From Thermococcus piezophilus (GTDB lineage Archaea; Methanobacteriota_B; Thermococci; Thermococcales; Thermococcaceae), in contig NZ_CP015520.1 in the NCBI RefSeq assembly GCF_001647085.1, positions 1,164,219-1,228,218 of the forward strand: 64,000 nt of DNA, read 5' to 3'. Below are positions 26,492-36,644 of this stretch, one piece after another. Below the pieces are notes generated by a model, which saw only the letters and a program-made list of their open reading frames with translations, was not told the origin of the DNA and did no database searches. Positions within the stretch are counted from its first letter, which is position 1, and each line of letters starts with the position of its first letter. The position numbers and the translations under genes were made by a program.

Positions 26492-27793
26492 ATGATGTCC
26501 GTGGATGTTTATCGTGGGGCTCTTAAGCTGGCCTCGAGCATTAGAGACGAATACCTTCGAGCGGTCACCTACGCTAGAATTGGTTACTACATGTACCGAT
26601 CCAGAAACCCCGGGTACAAAGAGGCATTCAAATACGCATTCAACGCTGCGGGATCCATCGATAATCCGTGCTTATGGTAAAGGCAGTAATTGAGATATGC
26701 ACTTACATTTATGGAACCGGTTCTAAAATCGCGTCTAAGGTTTTCCAGCAGGCATACGAGTCAATAATCGCGTTCCCACAACCCCTGAGGGATGATCTGC
26801 TTGAGAACCTTGTGGACAGGCTTCTGGAATTGGATATTGCCGACGATGCACTCTTCTACGTATGGACGTTAAGGACAATGTGAAGCGTAACGATCTCCTC
26901 CTCGAAATACTCCGTGTTTATATCAAAACGGGCAATATGTGCAAGGCCAAGATTATCATAGATCGGATCGAGGAGGAGCCATGGCGTTCAATCGGTGCCA
27001 TCGGGGCAATAAAAGAACACCTTAAGCGCGAAGAGTTCGGGAGTGCAATACGGTTACTCTCGGAGATGACGAGCGAGTACTGGTTGGGCTAGCCATGAAG
27101 GAGGTTGCGGTTTACCTGAAGACCTCTAATGTTCCAAAGACAACCTACGAAAAATTCGTTGAAATTGCCTTTAGCATGTCATCTGAGACTGGATTCAACG
27201 TTCTCAAGTCACTCTTGGTGGGGTTGGTCAACCAGGGCGAACTTGAGTTCGTCATAACAGTACTCGGGAAGTTATCGCCCGATGAGAGGCTTGCTATCTT
27301 AGGGGATATAGTTGAGACCTCTCTCGACAGGAAAGAGATTTTATCCCGCCTTTTATACTCCTTGAAGAGGTTGGAGTTTGAAGAGGTTGCCAGCTTTGTC
27401 CTCCATCGGCTTCTTGAGCGGCCAGTTGATGAGAGGTACAAACATCTCGTGGAGATGATAGGTGACCGTACGACTGATGATGCCCTCTTGGTAAAGGTGG
27501 TTACTTACCTCTCCAAGCTGAGAGACTTTGAGTATGCCGTCAGGTTCGTCCAACGCGTCCGCGGCCATTACCTCCGCTCCCTTGCCTTCGGAAGCATAGC
27601 CGTTGCGAGACTTAAGGTGGGGGATATCGATGGGGCGATAGATGCCGCCTTTGAGGTTAAAGACCCAAAATGGGGCTCTTGGCTGCTCAGCGAGATACTG
27701 ACGAAGATATTGGAGCTTCAGGTCGAGGGCCAGATCGAGGAAGACATTGAAAAGAAGGCTGCACACCAGAAGGCTTTCTGGGAGAAGCACTAA
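26492..27793 (+). pseudogene. Helical-repeat (TPR-like) protein gene, broken by frameshifts
   Basis: One long alpha-helical protein of about 430 residues is spread over three frames: ALKLASSIRDEYLRAVTYAR, then AVIEICTYIYGTGSKIASKV, then RNDLLLEILRVYIKTGNMCK, then ATG-less continuation ending VEGQIEEDIEKKAAHQKAFW. The frame moves 2-1-0-2 with breaks near 26672, 26870 and 27090, and a TAG ends the third piece. Amphipathic helix pairs suggest tetratricopeptide-like repeats, common in hypothetical proteins of this order. The last piece (27095-27793, 232 codons) could still be expressed as a fragment. Confidence 0.8.
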
Positions 27794-27834
27794 CATTTTA
27801 AGCCCTCGCCCGTTTCTTTCCTTTAGGTGATATC

Positions 27835-28638
27835 ATGCCGAGGATAGCCATTATAGGAGGTTCTGGAGTTTACGATCCGAAGCTCTTGGCAAACGTCAGG
27901 GAGGAGTGGGTCAGCACGCCCTACGGGAAGGTTGGGGTGAAGATAGGCGAGTACAACGAGGAGGAGATAGCGTTTCTCCCGAGACATGGAGAGGGCCACA
28001 GCGTTCCACCGCACAGTATAAACTACCGTGCCAACATCTGGGCCCTGTACGAGCTCGGCGTTGAGAGGATTCTCTCAACGTCCGCCGTTGGTTCTTTGAA
28101 CGAGGCCATGAAGCCGGGCGATTTCGTTATCCTCGACCAGCTTCTGGACTTCACGAAGACGAGGCACTACACCTTCTACGACGGCGAGAACAGTCCTCAC
28201 GACAGGAAGTTCGTGGCCCACGTTGATTTCACGGACCCATACTGTCCGGAGCTCAGAAAGGCCCTTATAAGTGCTGCAAAGGAGCTGAGGTTCAATTACC
28301 ATCCCACTGGGACGTACGCCTGCATGGAAGGGCCGAGGTTTGAGACGAGGGCAGAAATAAGGGCGCTTAAGATACTCGGTGCCGACGTCGTTGGCATGAC
28401 GCAGTGTCCTGAGGCGATTCTCGCAAGGGAGCTTGAGATGTGCTACGCCAGCGTGGCCATAGTTACCAACTTCGCTGCAGGGATAAGCAGGGAGAAGCTC
28501 ACCCACACTGAGGTCGTCGAGCTGATGGCAAAGAAGAGTGAGGAGATAAAGTACTTGCTCATGAATTCCATTAAACACATTCCGAAAGAGCGCCGCTGCA
28601 GTTGCAAGGACGCCCTTAAGGGCGCGACTGGAGAGTGA
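27835..28638 (+). CDS. mtnP: S-methyl-5'-thioadenosine phosphorylase
   Basis: This 267-residue purine phosphorylase-family enzyme cleaves methylthioadenosine with phosphate in methionine salvage. It shows IAIIGGSGVYDP (phosphate loop), FLPRHGEGH, YACMEGPRFETRAEIRALKI and GMTQCPEAILARE. The C-terminal CSC pair (residues 258-260) corresponds to the CXC disulfide known to stabilise the Pyrococcus enzyme. The ATG follows AGGTGATATC. Isolated between a pseudogene and a flavoprotein gene. Confidence 0.94.
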   Translation: MPRIAIIGGSGVYDPKLLANVREEWVSTPYGKVGVKIGEYNEEEIAFLPRHGEGHSVPPHSINYRANIWALYELGVERILSTSAVGSLNEAMKPGDFVILDQLLDFTKTRHYTFYDGENSPHDRKFVAHVDFTDPYCPELRKALISAAKELRFNYHPTGTYACMEGPRFETRAEIRALKILGADVVGMTQCPEAILARELEMCYASVAIVTNFAAGISREKLTHTEVVELMAKKSEEIKYLLMNSIKHIPKERRCSCKDALKGATGE

Positions 28639-28708
28639 TTTCTCTGTTCTCTTTTCTTCATTGATGAAATCCCCTGTGCCCGCGTTTTGAACCCAAGGTT
28701 AACGAAAG

Positions 28709-28750
28709 GTTAAAATCCTTTGGGGAGTAACCCTAACTGAAAACCGTTAG
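28709..28750 (+). promoter_or_regulatory. Promoter region of the CoA-disulfide reductase gene
   Basis: GTTAAAATCC (28709-28718) looks like the TATA box. An inverted repeat CTAAC-N8-GTTAG (28733-28750) covers the expected transcript start and ends just before the GGAGGG ribosome-binding site, where a repressor could act. I see no good match to the SurR consensus GTTN3AAC. Confidence 0.35.
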
Positions 28751-28762
28751 GAGGGCCTAAAT

Positions 28763-30100
28763 ATGAAGTACGATGTTGTTGTTATCGGCGCGAGCGCGGG
28801 TGGATTAACCGCGGCGATCTCGGCCAAGAGGTTTTACCCTGACAAGAGCGTTCTTGTAATTAAAAAGGAGCAAATCGGCATGATCCCCTGTGGCATTCCC
28901 TATATCTTTGGAACCTTCGAGGGCGTTGATGATGATATCCTTCCAGCCGAGAAGTTTCTCGAGCCCCTCGGTGTGGAGATACTCGTTGATGAGGTCGTCG
29001 AGATAGATCCGAAGGCCAAGGTCGTGAGGACTAAGGGTAGAAAGGAAATTGCTTGGGAGAAGCTCGTCATAGCAACTGGCTCGAAGCCGGTCTTTCTGGA
29101 GATACCCGGGGCCAAACTTGACGGTGTTTACACCGTCCCTAAGGACTACCACTACCTGAAAGCTCTCCGTGAGAGGCTTGAAAATGCCGAGAAAGTAGTC
29201 ATCGTTGGTGGGGGCTTTATAGCCCTTGAAGTTGGTGACGAGATAAGGAAGCTCTGTAAGGACGTAACTTTGCTCGTTAGGAGCAGACTCTTGAGGGCCT
29301 CTTTCGATCCGGAGTTCAGCGAGATTGTTGAGGAGAAGCTCAGGGAGGCAGGTATAAATATCGTCTACGGCCAGGTTGAGAGACTTCTGGGAAGCGGAAA
29401 AGTCGAGAAGGTTAAGCTGGTGGACGGCAAAGAGCTTGACGCTGACCTCGTGATATTCTCCATTGGCTACCGCCCGAATGTTGACCTAGCTATCAAAACC
29501 GGCCTGAAGGTTACTCGCTACGGCATCTGGACGGACGAGTACATGAGGACTTCTCACCCGGACATCTTTGCAGTCGGTGACTGTGTCGAGCACAGGGACT
29601 TCTTCACGGGCAAGCCCTATGGCTTAATGCTCGCATCAACTGCAACCTTTGAGGCAAGAATAGCCGGAGCCAACCTCTTCAAGCTCCAGATAGTCAGGGA
29701 GAACAGGAGGACGATAGGCGTTTACTCCACCCGCGTTGCTGGACTAACCCTGGCCGCAGCGGGTCTAACCGAAGAAGCCGCAAAGAAGGAGGGCTTTGAA
29801 GTCATCATCGGCCGCGCCAAGGGTCCGGATAGGCATCCAGCAAAGTTCACTGATACCTCCATGGTGACGGTGAAGCTGATATTCTCCAGGGATAGGGGAG
29901 CAATCCTTGGGGCCCAGATAGCTGGAGGAAAGAGCGTCGGTGAGATGATAAACATCCTTGCCCTGGCAATACAGAAGCGCCTTACCGCGAGCGAGCTCTA
30001 CACGCTGCAGATAGCTACCCATCCGCTTCTCACGGCATCGCCCATTGGCTACCAGATAGTCAAGGCTGCTGAAGATGCCCTCGCGAAGCTGAGGACTTGA
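28763..30100 (+). CDS. CoA-disulfide reductase / NAD(P)H oxidase flavoprotein
   Basis: This 445-residue FAD enzyme of the pyridine nucleotide-disulfide family matches Thermococcales CoA-disulfide reductases, some of which also reduce sulfur or oxygen. Features are the FAD motif VIGASAGG (7-14), the single active-site cysteine C43 in GMIPCGIPY, the second nucleotide motif VIVGGGFIALEVG, the FAD-contacting IFAVGDC and a C-terminal dimerisation domain. The ATG follows TTAGGAGGGCC. Confidence 0.93.
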   Translation: MKYDVVVIGASAGGLTAAISAKRFYPDKSVLVIKKEQIGMIPCGIPYIFGTFEGVDDDILPAEKFLEPLGVEILVDEVVEIDPKAKVVRTKGRKEIAWEKLVIATGSKPVFLEIPGAKLDGVYTVPKDYHYLKALRERLENAEKVVIVGGGFIALEVGDEIRKLCKDVTLLVRSRLLRASFDPEFSEIVEEKLREAGINIVYGQVERLLGSGKVEKVKLVDGKELDADLVIFSIGYRPNVDLAIKTGLKVTRYGIWTDEYMRTSHPDIFAVGDCVEHRDFFTGKPYGLMLASTATFEARIAGANLFKLQIVRENRRTIGVYSTRVAGLTLAAAGLTEEAAKKEGFEVIIGRAKGPDRHPAKFTDTSMVTVKLIFSRDRGAILGAQIAGGKSVGEMINILALAIQKRLTASELYTLQIATHPLLTASPIGYQIVKAAEDALAKLRT

Positions 30101-30113
30101 GGCTTTTCTTCTA

Positions 30114-30137
30114 CCAATTTTTGCTCTGCAAAATTGG
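30114..30137 (+). terminator. Hairpin after the flavoprotein gene
   Basis: CCAATTTT at 30114-30121 pairs with AAAATTGG at 30130-30137 and the stem extends by GC pairs around a short loop. It lies 14 bases after the stop codon, next to a T-rich run, and may define the 3' end of the mRNA. Confidence 0.45.
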
Positions 30138-30302
30138 CTGGAATGAGTTTGCATGTTTTCTTAACGCCTGAAGGGTGTTACACTCACAGTAAAACCATGG
30201 AAAAGTGGCAAGTTAAAAGGTAAACCCACTGAAATGGCAGCAATTATAAAAAGCGACATGCCAACCTTAGTCAAACTTCGCCTGCGTGAAGTTTTGTTAG
30301 AA

Positions 30303-30380
30303 TGGCGCCCCGGCGGGGATTTGAACCCCGGACCTCGAGGTCCGCAGCCTCGCGCCCTATCCAGACTAGGCCACCGGGGC
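30303..30380 (-). tRNA. tRNA-Arg (GCG)
   Basis: On the minus strand the acceptor stem is GCCCCGG/CCGGGGC with G73 and CCA. The anticodon stem CGAGG/CCTCG encloses CTGCGGA, anticodon GCG. The T arm is CGGGG-TTCAAAT-CCCCG. Its TATA box (TAAATTTATAAAGCG, 30406-30420) faces away from that of the neighbouring tRNA-Gly; the leader AGCGGGCAGT is shared with tRNA-Arg (CCU). Confidence 0.95.
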
Positions 30381-30405
30381 ACTGCCCGCTAAACCTTCTT
30401 AAGGA

Positions 30406-30452
30406 CGCTTTATAAATTTAACCTTTTTCTGCCACCGAAAGATTTATAAAGC
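30406..30452. promoter_or_regulatory. Divergent TATA boxes of tRNA-Arg and tRNA-Gly
   Basis: The core ATTTATAAAGCG occurs twice, on the minus strand at 30406-30418 for tRNA-Arg and on the plus strand at about 30441-30453 (GATTTATAAAGCGCC) for tRNA-Gly. The two promoters are back to back about 25 bases apart. Confidence 0.7.
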
Positions 30453-30485
30453 GCCTAGCGGTGAGTATCTAACGGGCCGCACAGT

Positions 30486-30563
30486 GCGGTGGTAGTCTAG
30501 CCTGGTCTAGGACAGCGGCCTGCCACGCCGCTGGCCCGGGTTCAAATCCCGGCCACCGCACCA
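30486..30563 (+). tRNA. tRNA-Gly (GCC)
   Basis: The acceptor stem is GCGGTGG/CCACCGC with A73 and CCA. The anticodon stem GCGGC/GCCGC encloses CTGCCAC, anticodon GCC. The T arm uses TTCAAAT. It is divergent from tRNA-Arg (GCG), and has its own strong TATA box. Confidence 0.95.
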
Positions 30564-30663
30564 CACTCTGTTTTTGGGGTTATGATGTGAAGTTTAAATC
30601 GCATTTAATGTTACTGAAAAGTTTAATCTGTGTTTCATAACAAAACTATTTTGGTGATATATC

Positions 30664-31464
30664 GTGGAAGCATTGGGTTCTTCTGGACAAATTCTGCCGC
30701 CAACTTTTCAGCCATTGATAGACGCACTTCAAGTGAAGAGGATAATGACGCCGAAGAAGGATTTTGTATATTATAAGGATTCTCCTCGCGAGAATTTGGA
30801 AAATTGTGAGTATGATGTTTGTCTTGTAAGATTTGAAACACTATTATGATACGAAAGCTAAAGAAATGAGGCTTATTCTGGCAGAAAACGTTATCTCGGC
30901 TGATACGCGATTGTTTGATTTGATTGATTTGTTCAACGAGAAGCATACTGTCTATTTTGTTAAGGAAGGAAAGAACATTGTGGTCTTGTTTACTATTCTG
31001 ATCTTAAGAAGCACCGTGTGAGAGTGTTGTTTTATTTAATGATATTAAACTTGGAATCAACTTTCAGAGCTGTGCTAGAAAGCTGCTATCGGGATAATTT
31101 GGATAATGCTGTAAAAACATTATTGGAACCTGAAAACTTAACCCGGATAGAAAAGCGCTTGGGTGAAGACCGCAAGAAAAACGAAAACCTAGGATATGTT
31201 GATTATTTGTACCTTGAAGACATTAGGGACATTTTTTGAATGGGACTTAGTGAAGTCTCATTCGCAGTTTACTAGCAAAATGAAATTTAAAGTAACTCTT
31301 AATCCGCTAATTACTCTAAGGAACTGGGTGGCTCACCTGTAAAAAAAGGATTACCAACACAAGAGCCGATTTATGTGGTTTTGGTTAAAATAAAGGAGAG
31401 CATTAGAAAACTAACTATTGCTCTTTATAACATGTTACACTTCTTGGAGAAAAGTAGAGGGTGA
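30664..31464 (+). pseudogene. CBS-domain protein gene, degraded
   Basis: GTG at 30664 has GGTGATAT upstream, but the frame breaks repeatedly. Joining frames gives VKRIMTPKKDFVYYKDSPRE, then MRLILAENVISADTRLFDLI, then FVKEGKNIVGLVYYSDLKKH, then RAVLESCYRDNLDNAVKTLL, then VTLNPLITLRNWVAHPVKKG. The GLVYYSDL element is typical of CBS (adenosine-nucleotide-binding) domains. Breaks lie near 30840, 30990, 31240 and 31333. The DNA is markedly AT-rich compared with the neighbours. Confidence 0.75.
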
Positions 31465-31469
31465 ATGAA

Positions 31470-32306
31470 TCAAAGCCTCCTCAATCCCGGGAACCACACT
31501 TTCTTGCCTTTCTGCTCCTTCTCCTCATCCCATTCGGAGAGTATCTTGACGGCTTCGCTGGCAACTAAGGCGGCCTCCTTCTCACCAGCCTTGCCAAACT
31601 CATTGGTCACTCTGTTAGCGAAGACGGCACAAACACAGCCAGCCCTGAGGCCGTAGATGTTCGCCAGCGTGAAGAGGGTCGCCGCTTCCATCTCAAAGTT
31701 GGTGACCCGGGCCTGCCTGAGGTCGTCAAGGATGTTCTTGGCGAAGCTCGGGAAGTAGCCGTTCAGTCCGGGTCTTCCCTGACCGAGGTAGAAGCTGTCA
31801 GTCGAGGCGGTTATGCCGGTGTGATAGCGCACTCCGAGGGTCTCGGCGGCCTCGATTAGTGCAAGGGTAACCTCCAGGTCGGCAACGGCTGGGTACTCTA
31901 TTCTAACGTACTGCCTCGATGTCCCCTCGAGTCTCACTGCTGCCTTCGCTATAATAAGGTCGCCTATTTCCATTCCCGGCTGTATGGCTCCAGTTGAGCC
32001 GACTCGAATGAATGTATCTGCCCCTATGGCTGCGAGCTCTTCAATCGCTATTGCCGTTGAAGGTCCGCCTATTCCGGTTGAAGTAACGCTGATTGGAACA
32101 CCTTTGTATTTTCCGGTGTGTGTCCTATACTCCCTGTGGAAGGCTATCTCCTTAGCCTCATCCCATAGAGAGCTTATCTTCGGAACTCTCTCGGGATCGC
32201 CGGGCAGGAGAACGTATCTTGCAGCGTCCCCCGGCTTGCATGCTATGTGGTACTGATATCCTTCCTCGGTCTGCGGCCTCTCGGCAGATAGGAACTTCTC
32301 ACCCAT
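31470..32306 (-). CDS. udp: Uridine phosphorylase
   Basis: This 278-residue NP-I family phosphorylase splits uridine (possibly also other nucleosides) with phosphate. Motifs are YVLLPGDPERVPKI (phosphate), FIRVGSTGAIQPGMEIGDL and the ribose-binding VTNFEMEAATLFTLA. The ATG at 32306 follows AGGTGATTGAG; a GTG three codons upstream overlaps that site. It runs opposite to the flanking pseudogenes. Confidence 0.93.
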   Translation of the reverse strand: MGEKFLSAERPQTEEGYQYHIACKPGDAARYVLLPGDPERVPKISSLWDEAKEIAFHREYRTHTGKYKGVPISVTSTGIGGPSTAIAIEELAAIGADTFIRVGSTGAIQPGMEIGDLIIAKAAVRLEGTSRQYVRIEYPAVADLEVTLALIEAAETLGVRYHTGITASTDSFYLGQGRPGLNGYFPSFAKNILDDLRQARVTNFEMEAATLFTLANIYGLRAGCVCAVFANRVTNEFGKAGEKEAALVASEAVKILSEWDEEKEQKGKKVWFPGLRRL

Positions 32307-32377
32307 CTCAATCACCTTTTTATCTTAATGTGACATATGTATAGCAAGAAGCCTCTAAAAACCCTTGGGTGGTTCGG

Positions 32378-33444
32378 GTGCTTGTATGTTCACGCTGTGG
32401 GCTCAGGTATCCCGAGGAATTTCGCTTGAGGTGTGACTGCGGGGGAACCCTCTTCATGGAGAAGAACCTAAGCGGACGCTTTGGGGAAAACCTGCAGAAC
32501 ACTTTGATATCAGGCGCTACCTGAGTTTTCTGCCAATCTCGGAGGGACATCTACCTATCATCATCCCGGCAGTAACTCCAATCGTGGAGCTTGCCCTGGA
32601 TGGAGTAAACGTGCTCTTCAAACTTGAATACCTCCAGCCAACGGGCTCCTTCAAGGACAGGGGCACCTACGTAACAATTGCCAATCTCATGGAGAAGGGT
32701 TTGGCTGAGGTTGTCCTCGACAGCTCGGGCAACGCGGCGTTAAGTCTGGCCGCTTTTTCCAAAGCTGAGGGAATATCCGTCCACATCTTCGTGCCCGTGC
32801 GCACAAGCTCCGGAAAGCTTGAACTCTTGAAAAGACTTGGCACGGAGCTTCATGTCATCGATGGTTCGCGGATGGAAGTCCACAGGGTGGCTATTGAGTT
32901 CGCTGAGAGGAGGGGCATCACCTATGTCTCCCACTGACTTAATCCATATTTCATCGAGGGGACGAAAACAATCGCCTTTGGGGTTTACGAGAGCACTGGC
33001 GTTCCAGACTACGTTTTAGTCCCAACCAGCAGCGGTTCCATCTTCATAGGCCTCTGGAAAGGCTTCTACAAGCTCAAAAAGATGGGCGAGATTGACAGGC
33101 TTCCTCACTTTGTGGCGGTTCAGGCTTCCGGCTACGAGAGTCTCTGCAAGCGCTCGGAAGAGAAAAGTCACCTCGCAGAGGGCATAGCCATTCCGGAGCC
33201 GCCGAGGCTGGAAGAGATGAGGAAAATACTAATTGAGACCGAAGGGAAGTGCATGAGCGTTGGTGATGCTGAAATAGCGGAAGCCATTCGCTGGCTCTGG
33301 GAGTGGAGTTTCATCGTTGAGCCGACATCAGCAACGGTGTTGGCCGCCCTGTGGAGGCTCAGAAAAGACGGCTCTGTCCCCGAGGGTTCGAAAGTCCTCC
33401 TTCCCCTCACCGGCTCGGGCCTTAAACTAACTCAAGGTATTTAA
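32378..33444 (+). pseudogene. Threonine synthase gene, disrupted
   Basis: A GTG at 32378 begins VLVCSRCGLRYPEEFRLRCD, the zinc-ribbon of archaeal threonine synthase. A frameshift near 32500 moves to DIRRYLSFLPISEGHLP and the PLP-binding part with PTGSFKDRGTYVTIANLMEK. A TGA at 32936-32938 (after TYVSH) interrupts the frame, which continues LNPYFIEGTKTIAFGVYEST through to [15 protein letters not shown]. The enzyme makes threonine from phosphohomoserine; this copy is dead unless recoded. Other copies may exist outside the window. Confidence 0.88.
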
Positions 33445-33479
33445 ACTTTCGAGTTGATTACCCCCTGGAGGTGATGGAT

Positions 33480-34355
33480 ATGGCGAGGTATCCTGCCGTT
33501 GCTGGGAGCTTCTATCCAGAGGGTGAGGCGCTCATCGAGATGCTCGAGAAGTTCTTCAGAGACTTGGGTGAGCACGGAAGCGAGAGGAGGATAACAGCGG
33601 GTGTTGTGCCTCATGCAGGCTACATATTTTCTGGCTACACAGCTTCAAGAACATTTAAGGCCATCTACGAGGACGGTCTGCCGGAGACCTTTGTAGTCAT
33701 CGGGCCGGACCACACAGGCCTTGGCTCGCCGATAGCGGTCTATCCTGGCGGTAAATGGCTCACACCGCTCGGCGAGATTGAGGTCGATCCCGAGATGGCC
33801 AAGGCCATAGCGAAGCTCTCTGGAATAGCAGACCTCGACGAGCTGGCCCACAAATACGAGCACTCCATTGAGGTTCAGCTGCCCTTCATCCAGTATTTGG
33901 CCGAGAGGGCAGAGAAGGAAGTGAGGATAGTGCCGATATCCCTTGGCATCCATGACGAGGAGGTTGTGGAGGATCTTGGCAAGGCAATCTACGAGGCCGC
34001 CAAAAAACTCGGCAGGGACATCGTTGTTATAGCGAGCACTGACTTCATGCACTACGGTCCGGCCTATGGCTATGTTCCCTTTAGAGCCAGGGCGGATGAG
34101 CTTCCCCACAGGGTCAAGGAGTGGGACTTCAGGGTTATTCAGAAAATCCTCGACTTCGACGTTAAGGGAATGTTCGACGAGATAAGGAAGATGGGCCATA
34201 CCCTATGTGGGCCTGGGGGAGTTGGAACTGCGGTAGTCTACTCCCGCTTGGCTGGAGCCCTTGAGGCCGAGCTTTTACACTACACGACGAGCTTTGAGGT
34301 AAGCAGGAGTACCGATGCAATAGTTGGCTATGCCTCTATAGTCTTCAGGAAGTGA
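33480..34355 (+). CDS. Memo-like protein (AmmeMemoRadiSam system protein B)
   Basis: This 291-residue protein is of the MEMO1 family, related to extradiol dioxygenases, with histidines in [19 protein letters not shown] and [13 protein letters not shown] and the later ASTDFMHYG. Archaeal members have no settled function and have been discussed in relation to lipid or radical-SAM systems. The ATG at 33480 follows GGAGGTGATGG. It directly precedes the mevalonate kinase gene (59-base gap), a conserved link in this order as far as I recall. Confidence 0.9.
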   Translation: MARYPAVAGSFYPEGEALIEMLEKFFRDLGEHGSERRITAGVVPHAGYIFSGYTASRTFKAIYEDGLPETFVVIGPDHTGLGSPIAVYPGGKWLTPLGEIEVDPEMAKAIAKLSGIADLDELAHKYEHSIEVQLPFIQYLAERAEKEVRIVPISLGIHDEEVVEDLGKAIYEAAKKLGRDIVVIASTDFMHYGPAYGYVPFRARADELPHRVKEWDFRVIQKILDFDVKGMFDEIRKMGHTLCGPGGVGTAVVYSRLAGALEAELLHYTTSFEVSRSTDAIVGYASIVFRK

Positions 34356-34414
34356 GCTTGTTTGACCAAAACCCACATAAACTTTCTTCCCTTTTCTTGT
34401 TTGGAGGGTCAGAG

Positions 34415-35419
34415 ATGAGGGTTCTCGCATCAGCTCCTGCTAAAATTATCCTATTCGGCGAGCACAGCGTCGTCTATGGAAAACCTGCCATAGCGGCTGC
34501 GATAGATCTAAGAACCTATGTCTGGGCAGAGTTTAACAACAAAGGGGCGATAAAGATAGAGGCCAAGGACATCAAGGTGCCCGGATTGACAGTCTCCTTC
34601 TCAGAGGACGAGATATACTTCGAGAGCGACTACGGTAAGGCCGCCGAGGTTTTAAGCTACGTCAGACAGGCGATTGAGCTTGTTCGCGAAGAGGCCGACA
34701 AGAACGGAAATGGGGTCACAGTCTCTATAACCTCACAGATTCCCGTTGGAGCTGGTTTGGGCTCCTCAGCGGCCGTTGCGGTTGCCACCATTGGTGCGGT
34801 CTCAAGGCTTCTCGGCTTGGAGCTGAGCAACGAGGAAATCGCCAAACTTGGCCACAAAGTCGAACTCCTCGTCCAGGGCGCTTCGAGCGGGATAGACCCC
34901 ACCGTCTCGGCCATAGGCGGCTTCCTTCACTACGAGAAGGGTAAGTTCGAGCACCTTCCCTTTATGGAGCTGCCCATAGTTGTCGGCTACACAGGCTCAA
35001 GCGGCTCGACGAAGGAGCTCGTCGCGATGGTAAGAAAAACCTATGAGGAGATGCCCGAAGTTATCGATCCAATCCTAGTGTCAATGGGTAAGATAGTGGA
35101 CAAGGCAAGGGAAGTTCTCCTCTCTGAGCTCGACGATGAAGTCCGCTTTGTCCAGCTTGGCAGGCTCATGAACATCAACCACGGCCTGCTCGATGCCCTA
35201 GGCGTTTCTACCAAGAAGCTCAGCGAGCTTGTTTACGCTGCCAGAACGGCCGGAGCGCTAGGAGTGAAGATAACCGGCGCTGGAGGAGGCGGATGCATGT
35301 ACGCCCTCGCCCCTGGGAAGCAGAGTGAGGTGGCAACTGCCATAACCATCGCCGGAGGAACGCCGATGATAACTAAAATCAGCGATGAAGGATTGAGGAT
35401 AGAGGAGGTTCTTCCATGA
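34415..35419 (+). CDS. mvk: Mevalonate kinase
   Basis: This 334-residue GHMP kinase phosphorylates mevalonate, first committed step of archaeal isoprenoid lipid synthesis after HMG-CoA reductase. Motifs are [19 protein letters not shown] at the N-terminus, the ATP loop [15 protein letters not shown] and the C-terminal [14 protein letters not shown]. The ATG at 34415 follows GGAGGGTCAGAG; the upstream open frame is not coding. Its stop overlaps the next gene, isopentenyl phosphate kinase, by four bases. Confidence 0.95.
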   Translation: MRVLASAPAKIILFGEHSVVYGKPAIAAAIDLRTYVWAEFNNKGAIKIEAKDIKVPGLTVSFSEDEIYFESDYGKAAEVLSYVRQAIELVREEADKNGNGVTVSITSQIPVGAGLGSSAAVAVATIGAVSRLLGLELSNEEIAKLGHKVELLVQGASSGIDPTVSAIGGFLHYEKGKFEHLPFMELPIVVGYTGSSGSTKELVAMVRKTYEEMPEVIDPILVSMGKIVDKAREVLLSELDDEVRFVQLGRLMNINHGLLDALGVSTKKLSELVYAARTAGALGVKITGAGGGGCMYALAPGKQSEVATAITIAGGTPMITKISDEGLRIEEVLP

Positions 35420-36192
35420 TAATTGTCAAGCTTGGTGGAAGTGTTATAAGTGACAAAAATGTGGAGAAGTCTTTCCACGAGGACGTCGTGAGCCAGATAG
35501 CGAGTGAGATAGCCCAGTTCTATCCAAAGGAGAACTTCATTATCGTCCATGGCGGCGGGAGCTACGGTCATCCCCTCGCGAAGGAGTACAACCTCAGGGA
35601 GGGCATCGAGCCGAATCCAGAGAGTAAGCGCATTGGCTTCTCAAAAACTCATCAGGCTATGCTGGAGCTTAACGAGAAGATAATCAACATTTTCCTAGAG
35701 AAAAACCTTCCGGCCTTCTCGGTCTCTACGTCCTCGGTCTTCATAACCGAGGGTGGCTCAGTCGCCTATGGTAATGTAGAGGTTCTCAAGAGGCTAATCG
35801 AGCTGAGGTTAATCCCAGTTCTCTTCGGCGATGTTGCCGTGGATTTGAAGAAGGGCATAGATATTCTCTCGGGCGACCAGATAATAACCTACCTGGCAAA
35901 GATGCTGAGGCCGAGCAAGGTGATATTCCTCATGGACGTGGATGGGATATATGACGGCAAGCCTGACGAAGGAAGTCTCATATGGGAGCTCAAGGTCAGG
36001 GAGATTGACAGGCTAATCGAGAGACTCTCTGGCTCGGCTGGAATAGACGTTACAGGCGGCATAGCTAACAAGCTCAGGGAGACGAAGGAGATAGCCCAGT
36101 TTTCAGAGGTCTGGTTTGTAAATGGCAAAGTTTCCGGAAGGCTGAGCGGCGCGATCATTGGAGGGGGAACTGGGACGAAAATTATGCCGTGA
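35416..36192 (+). CDS. Isopentenyl phosphate kinase
   Basis: This 258-residue amino-acid-kinase-fold enzyme phosphorylates isopentenyl phosphate to the diphosphate in the archaeal mevalonate route. It has [13 protein letters not shown] at the start, the [14 protein letters not shown] loop with the family-specific histidine (H52), and [12 protein letters not shown] near the end. It overlaps mvk by four bases, so the two consecutive-pathway enzymes are translated together. Confidence 0.94.
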   Translation: MIIVKLGGSVISDKNVEKSFHEDVVSQIASEIAQFYPKENFIIVHGGGSYGHPLAKEYNLREGIEPNPESKRIGFSKTHQAMLELNEKIINIFLEKNLPAFSVSTSSVFITEGGSVAYGNVEVLKRLIELRLIPVLFGDVAVDLKKGIDILSGDQIITYLAKMLRPSKVIFLMDVDGIYDGKPDEGSLIWELKVREIDRLIERLSGSAGIDVTGGIANKLRETKEIAQFSEVWFVNGKVSGRLSGAIIGGGTGTKIMP

Positions 36193-36644
36193 GGTGGAGA
36201 AACGGCAACTGCTTTTCTATCTCTTCTAATTTCTGAAGCCGTTGCAACTTTTTTCTATCTCTTCCACCAAGAATCATTCTTAGGGTAGCAGGTTATCCGC
36301 TGTGGGAGACCTACGAGGCTGAATACGCCGCTTACGGAACTCCACTGCTACTCCGAGGTTTTTTCCTGACTCTCCCAACGGCTTTGGCTTTCAATCAAGA
36401 AAAGCTCCGGCACAGGCTTGCACTCTCGCTTTTGCTCCTCATCGGCTCTTCCTGAACGGTCTCCCGTTAATGATTCCAGTTCTACTGATCCGTATGATTC
36501 CTTCTACTTTTCCAAATACGCTCTCGCGAGCATACTCTTTGGGAAGCTTTGGTCGTACCTCTACTCATGAACAACGGTGAACCAGAGACGGGCCTTCCAA
36601 AAACCTCTTAACCTCCCTCTTCCCTTTCTCTTCAGGTGGTGGAT
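36193..36644. other. Intergenic stretch with a decayed membrane-protein remnant
   Basis: No intact gene is seen. After ipk there is a repeated pyrimidine tract TTTTCTATCTCTTC (about 36213 and 36251). From about 36279 to 36569 fragments in different frames read LRVAGYPLWETYEAEYAAYG, LALSLLLLIGSS and KYALASILFGKLWSYLYS, hydrophobic segments suggesting the tail of a lost membrane-protein gene. A promoter for fni may lie near 36607. Confidence 0.45.

Noticed and set aside
28690..28760. SurR site in front of the CoA-disulfide reductase
   Set aside because: No GTTN3AAC match is present; only an inverted repeat CTAAC-N8-GTTAG.
21064..30563. tRNA genes as integration sites of a provirus or plasmid
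   Set aside because: No integrase gene or fragment, and no direct repeat of a tRNA 3' end was seen nearby.
36200..36275. Repeated TTTTCTATCTCTTC tract as a CRISPR repeat
   Set aside because: Only two imperfect copies, no spacer regularity and no match to known Thermococcales CRISPR repeats.
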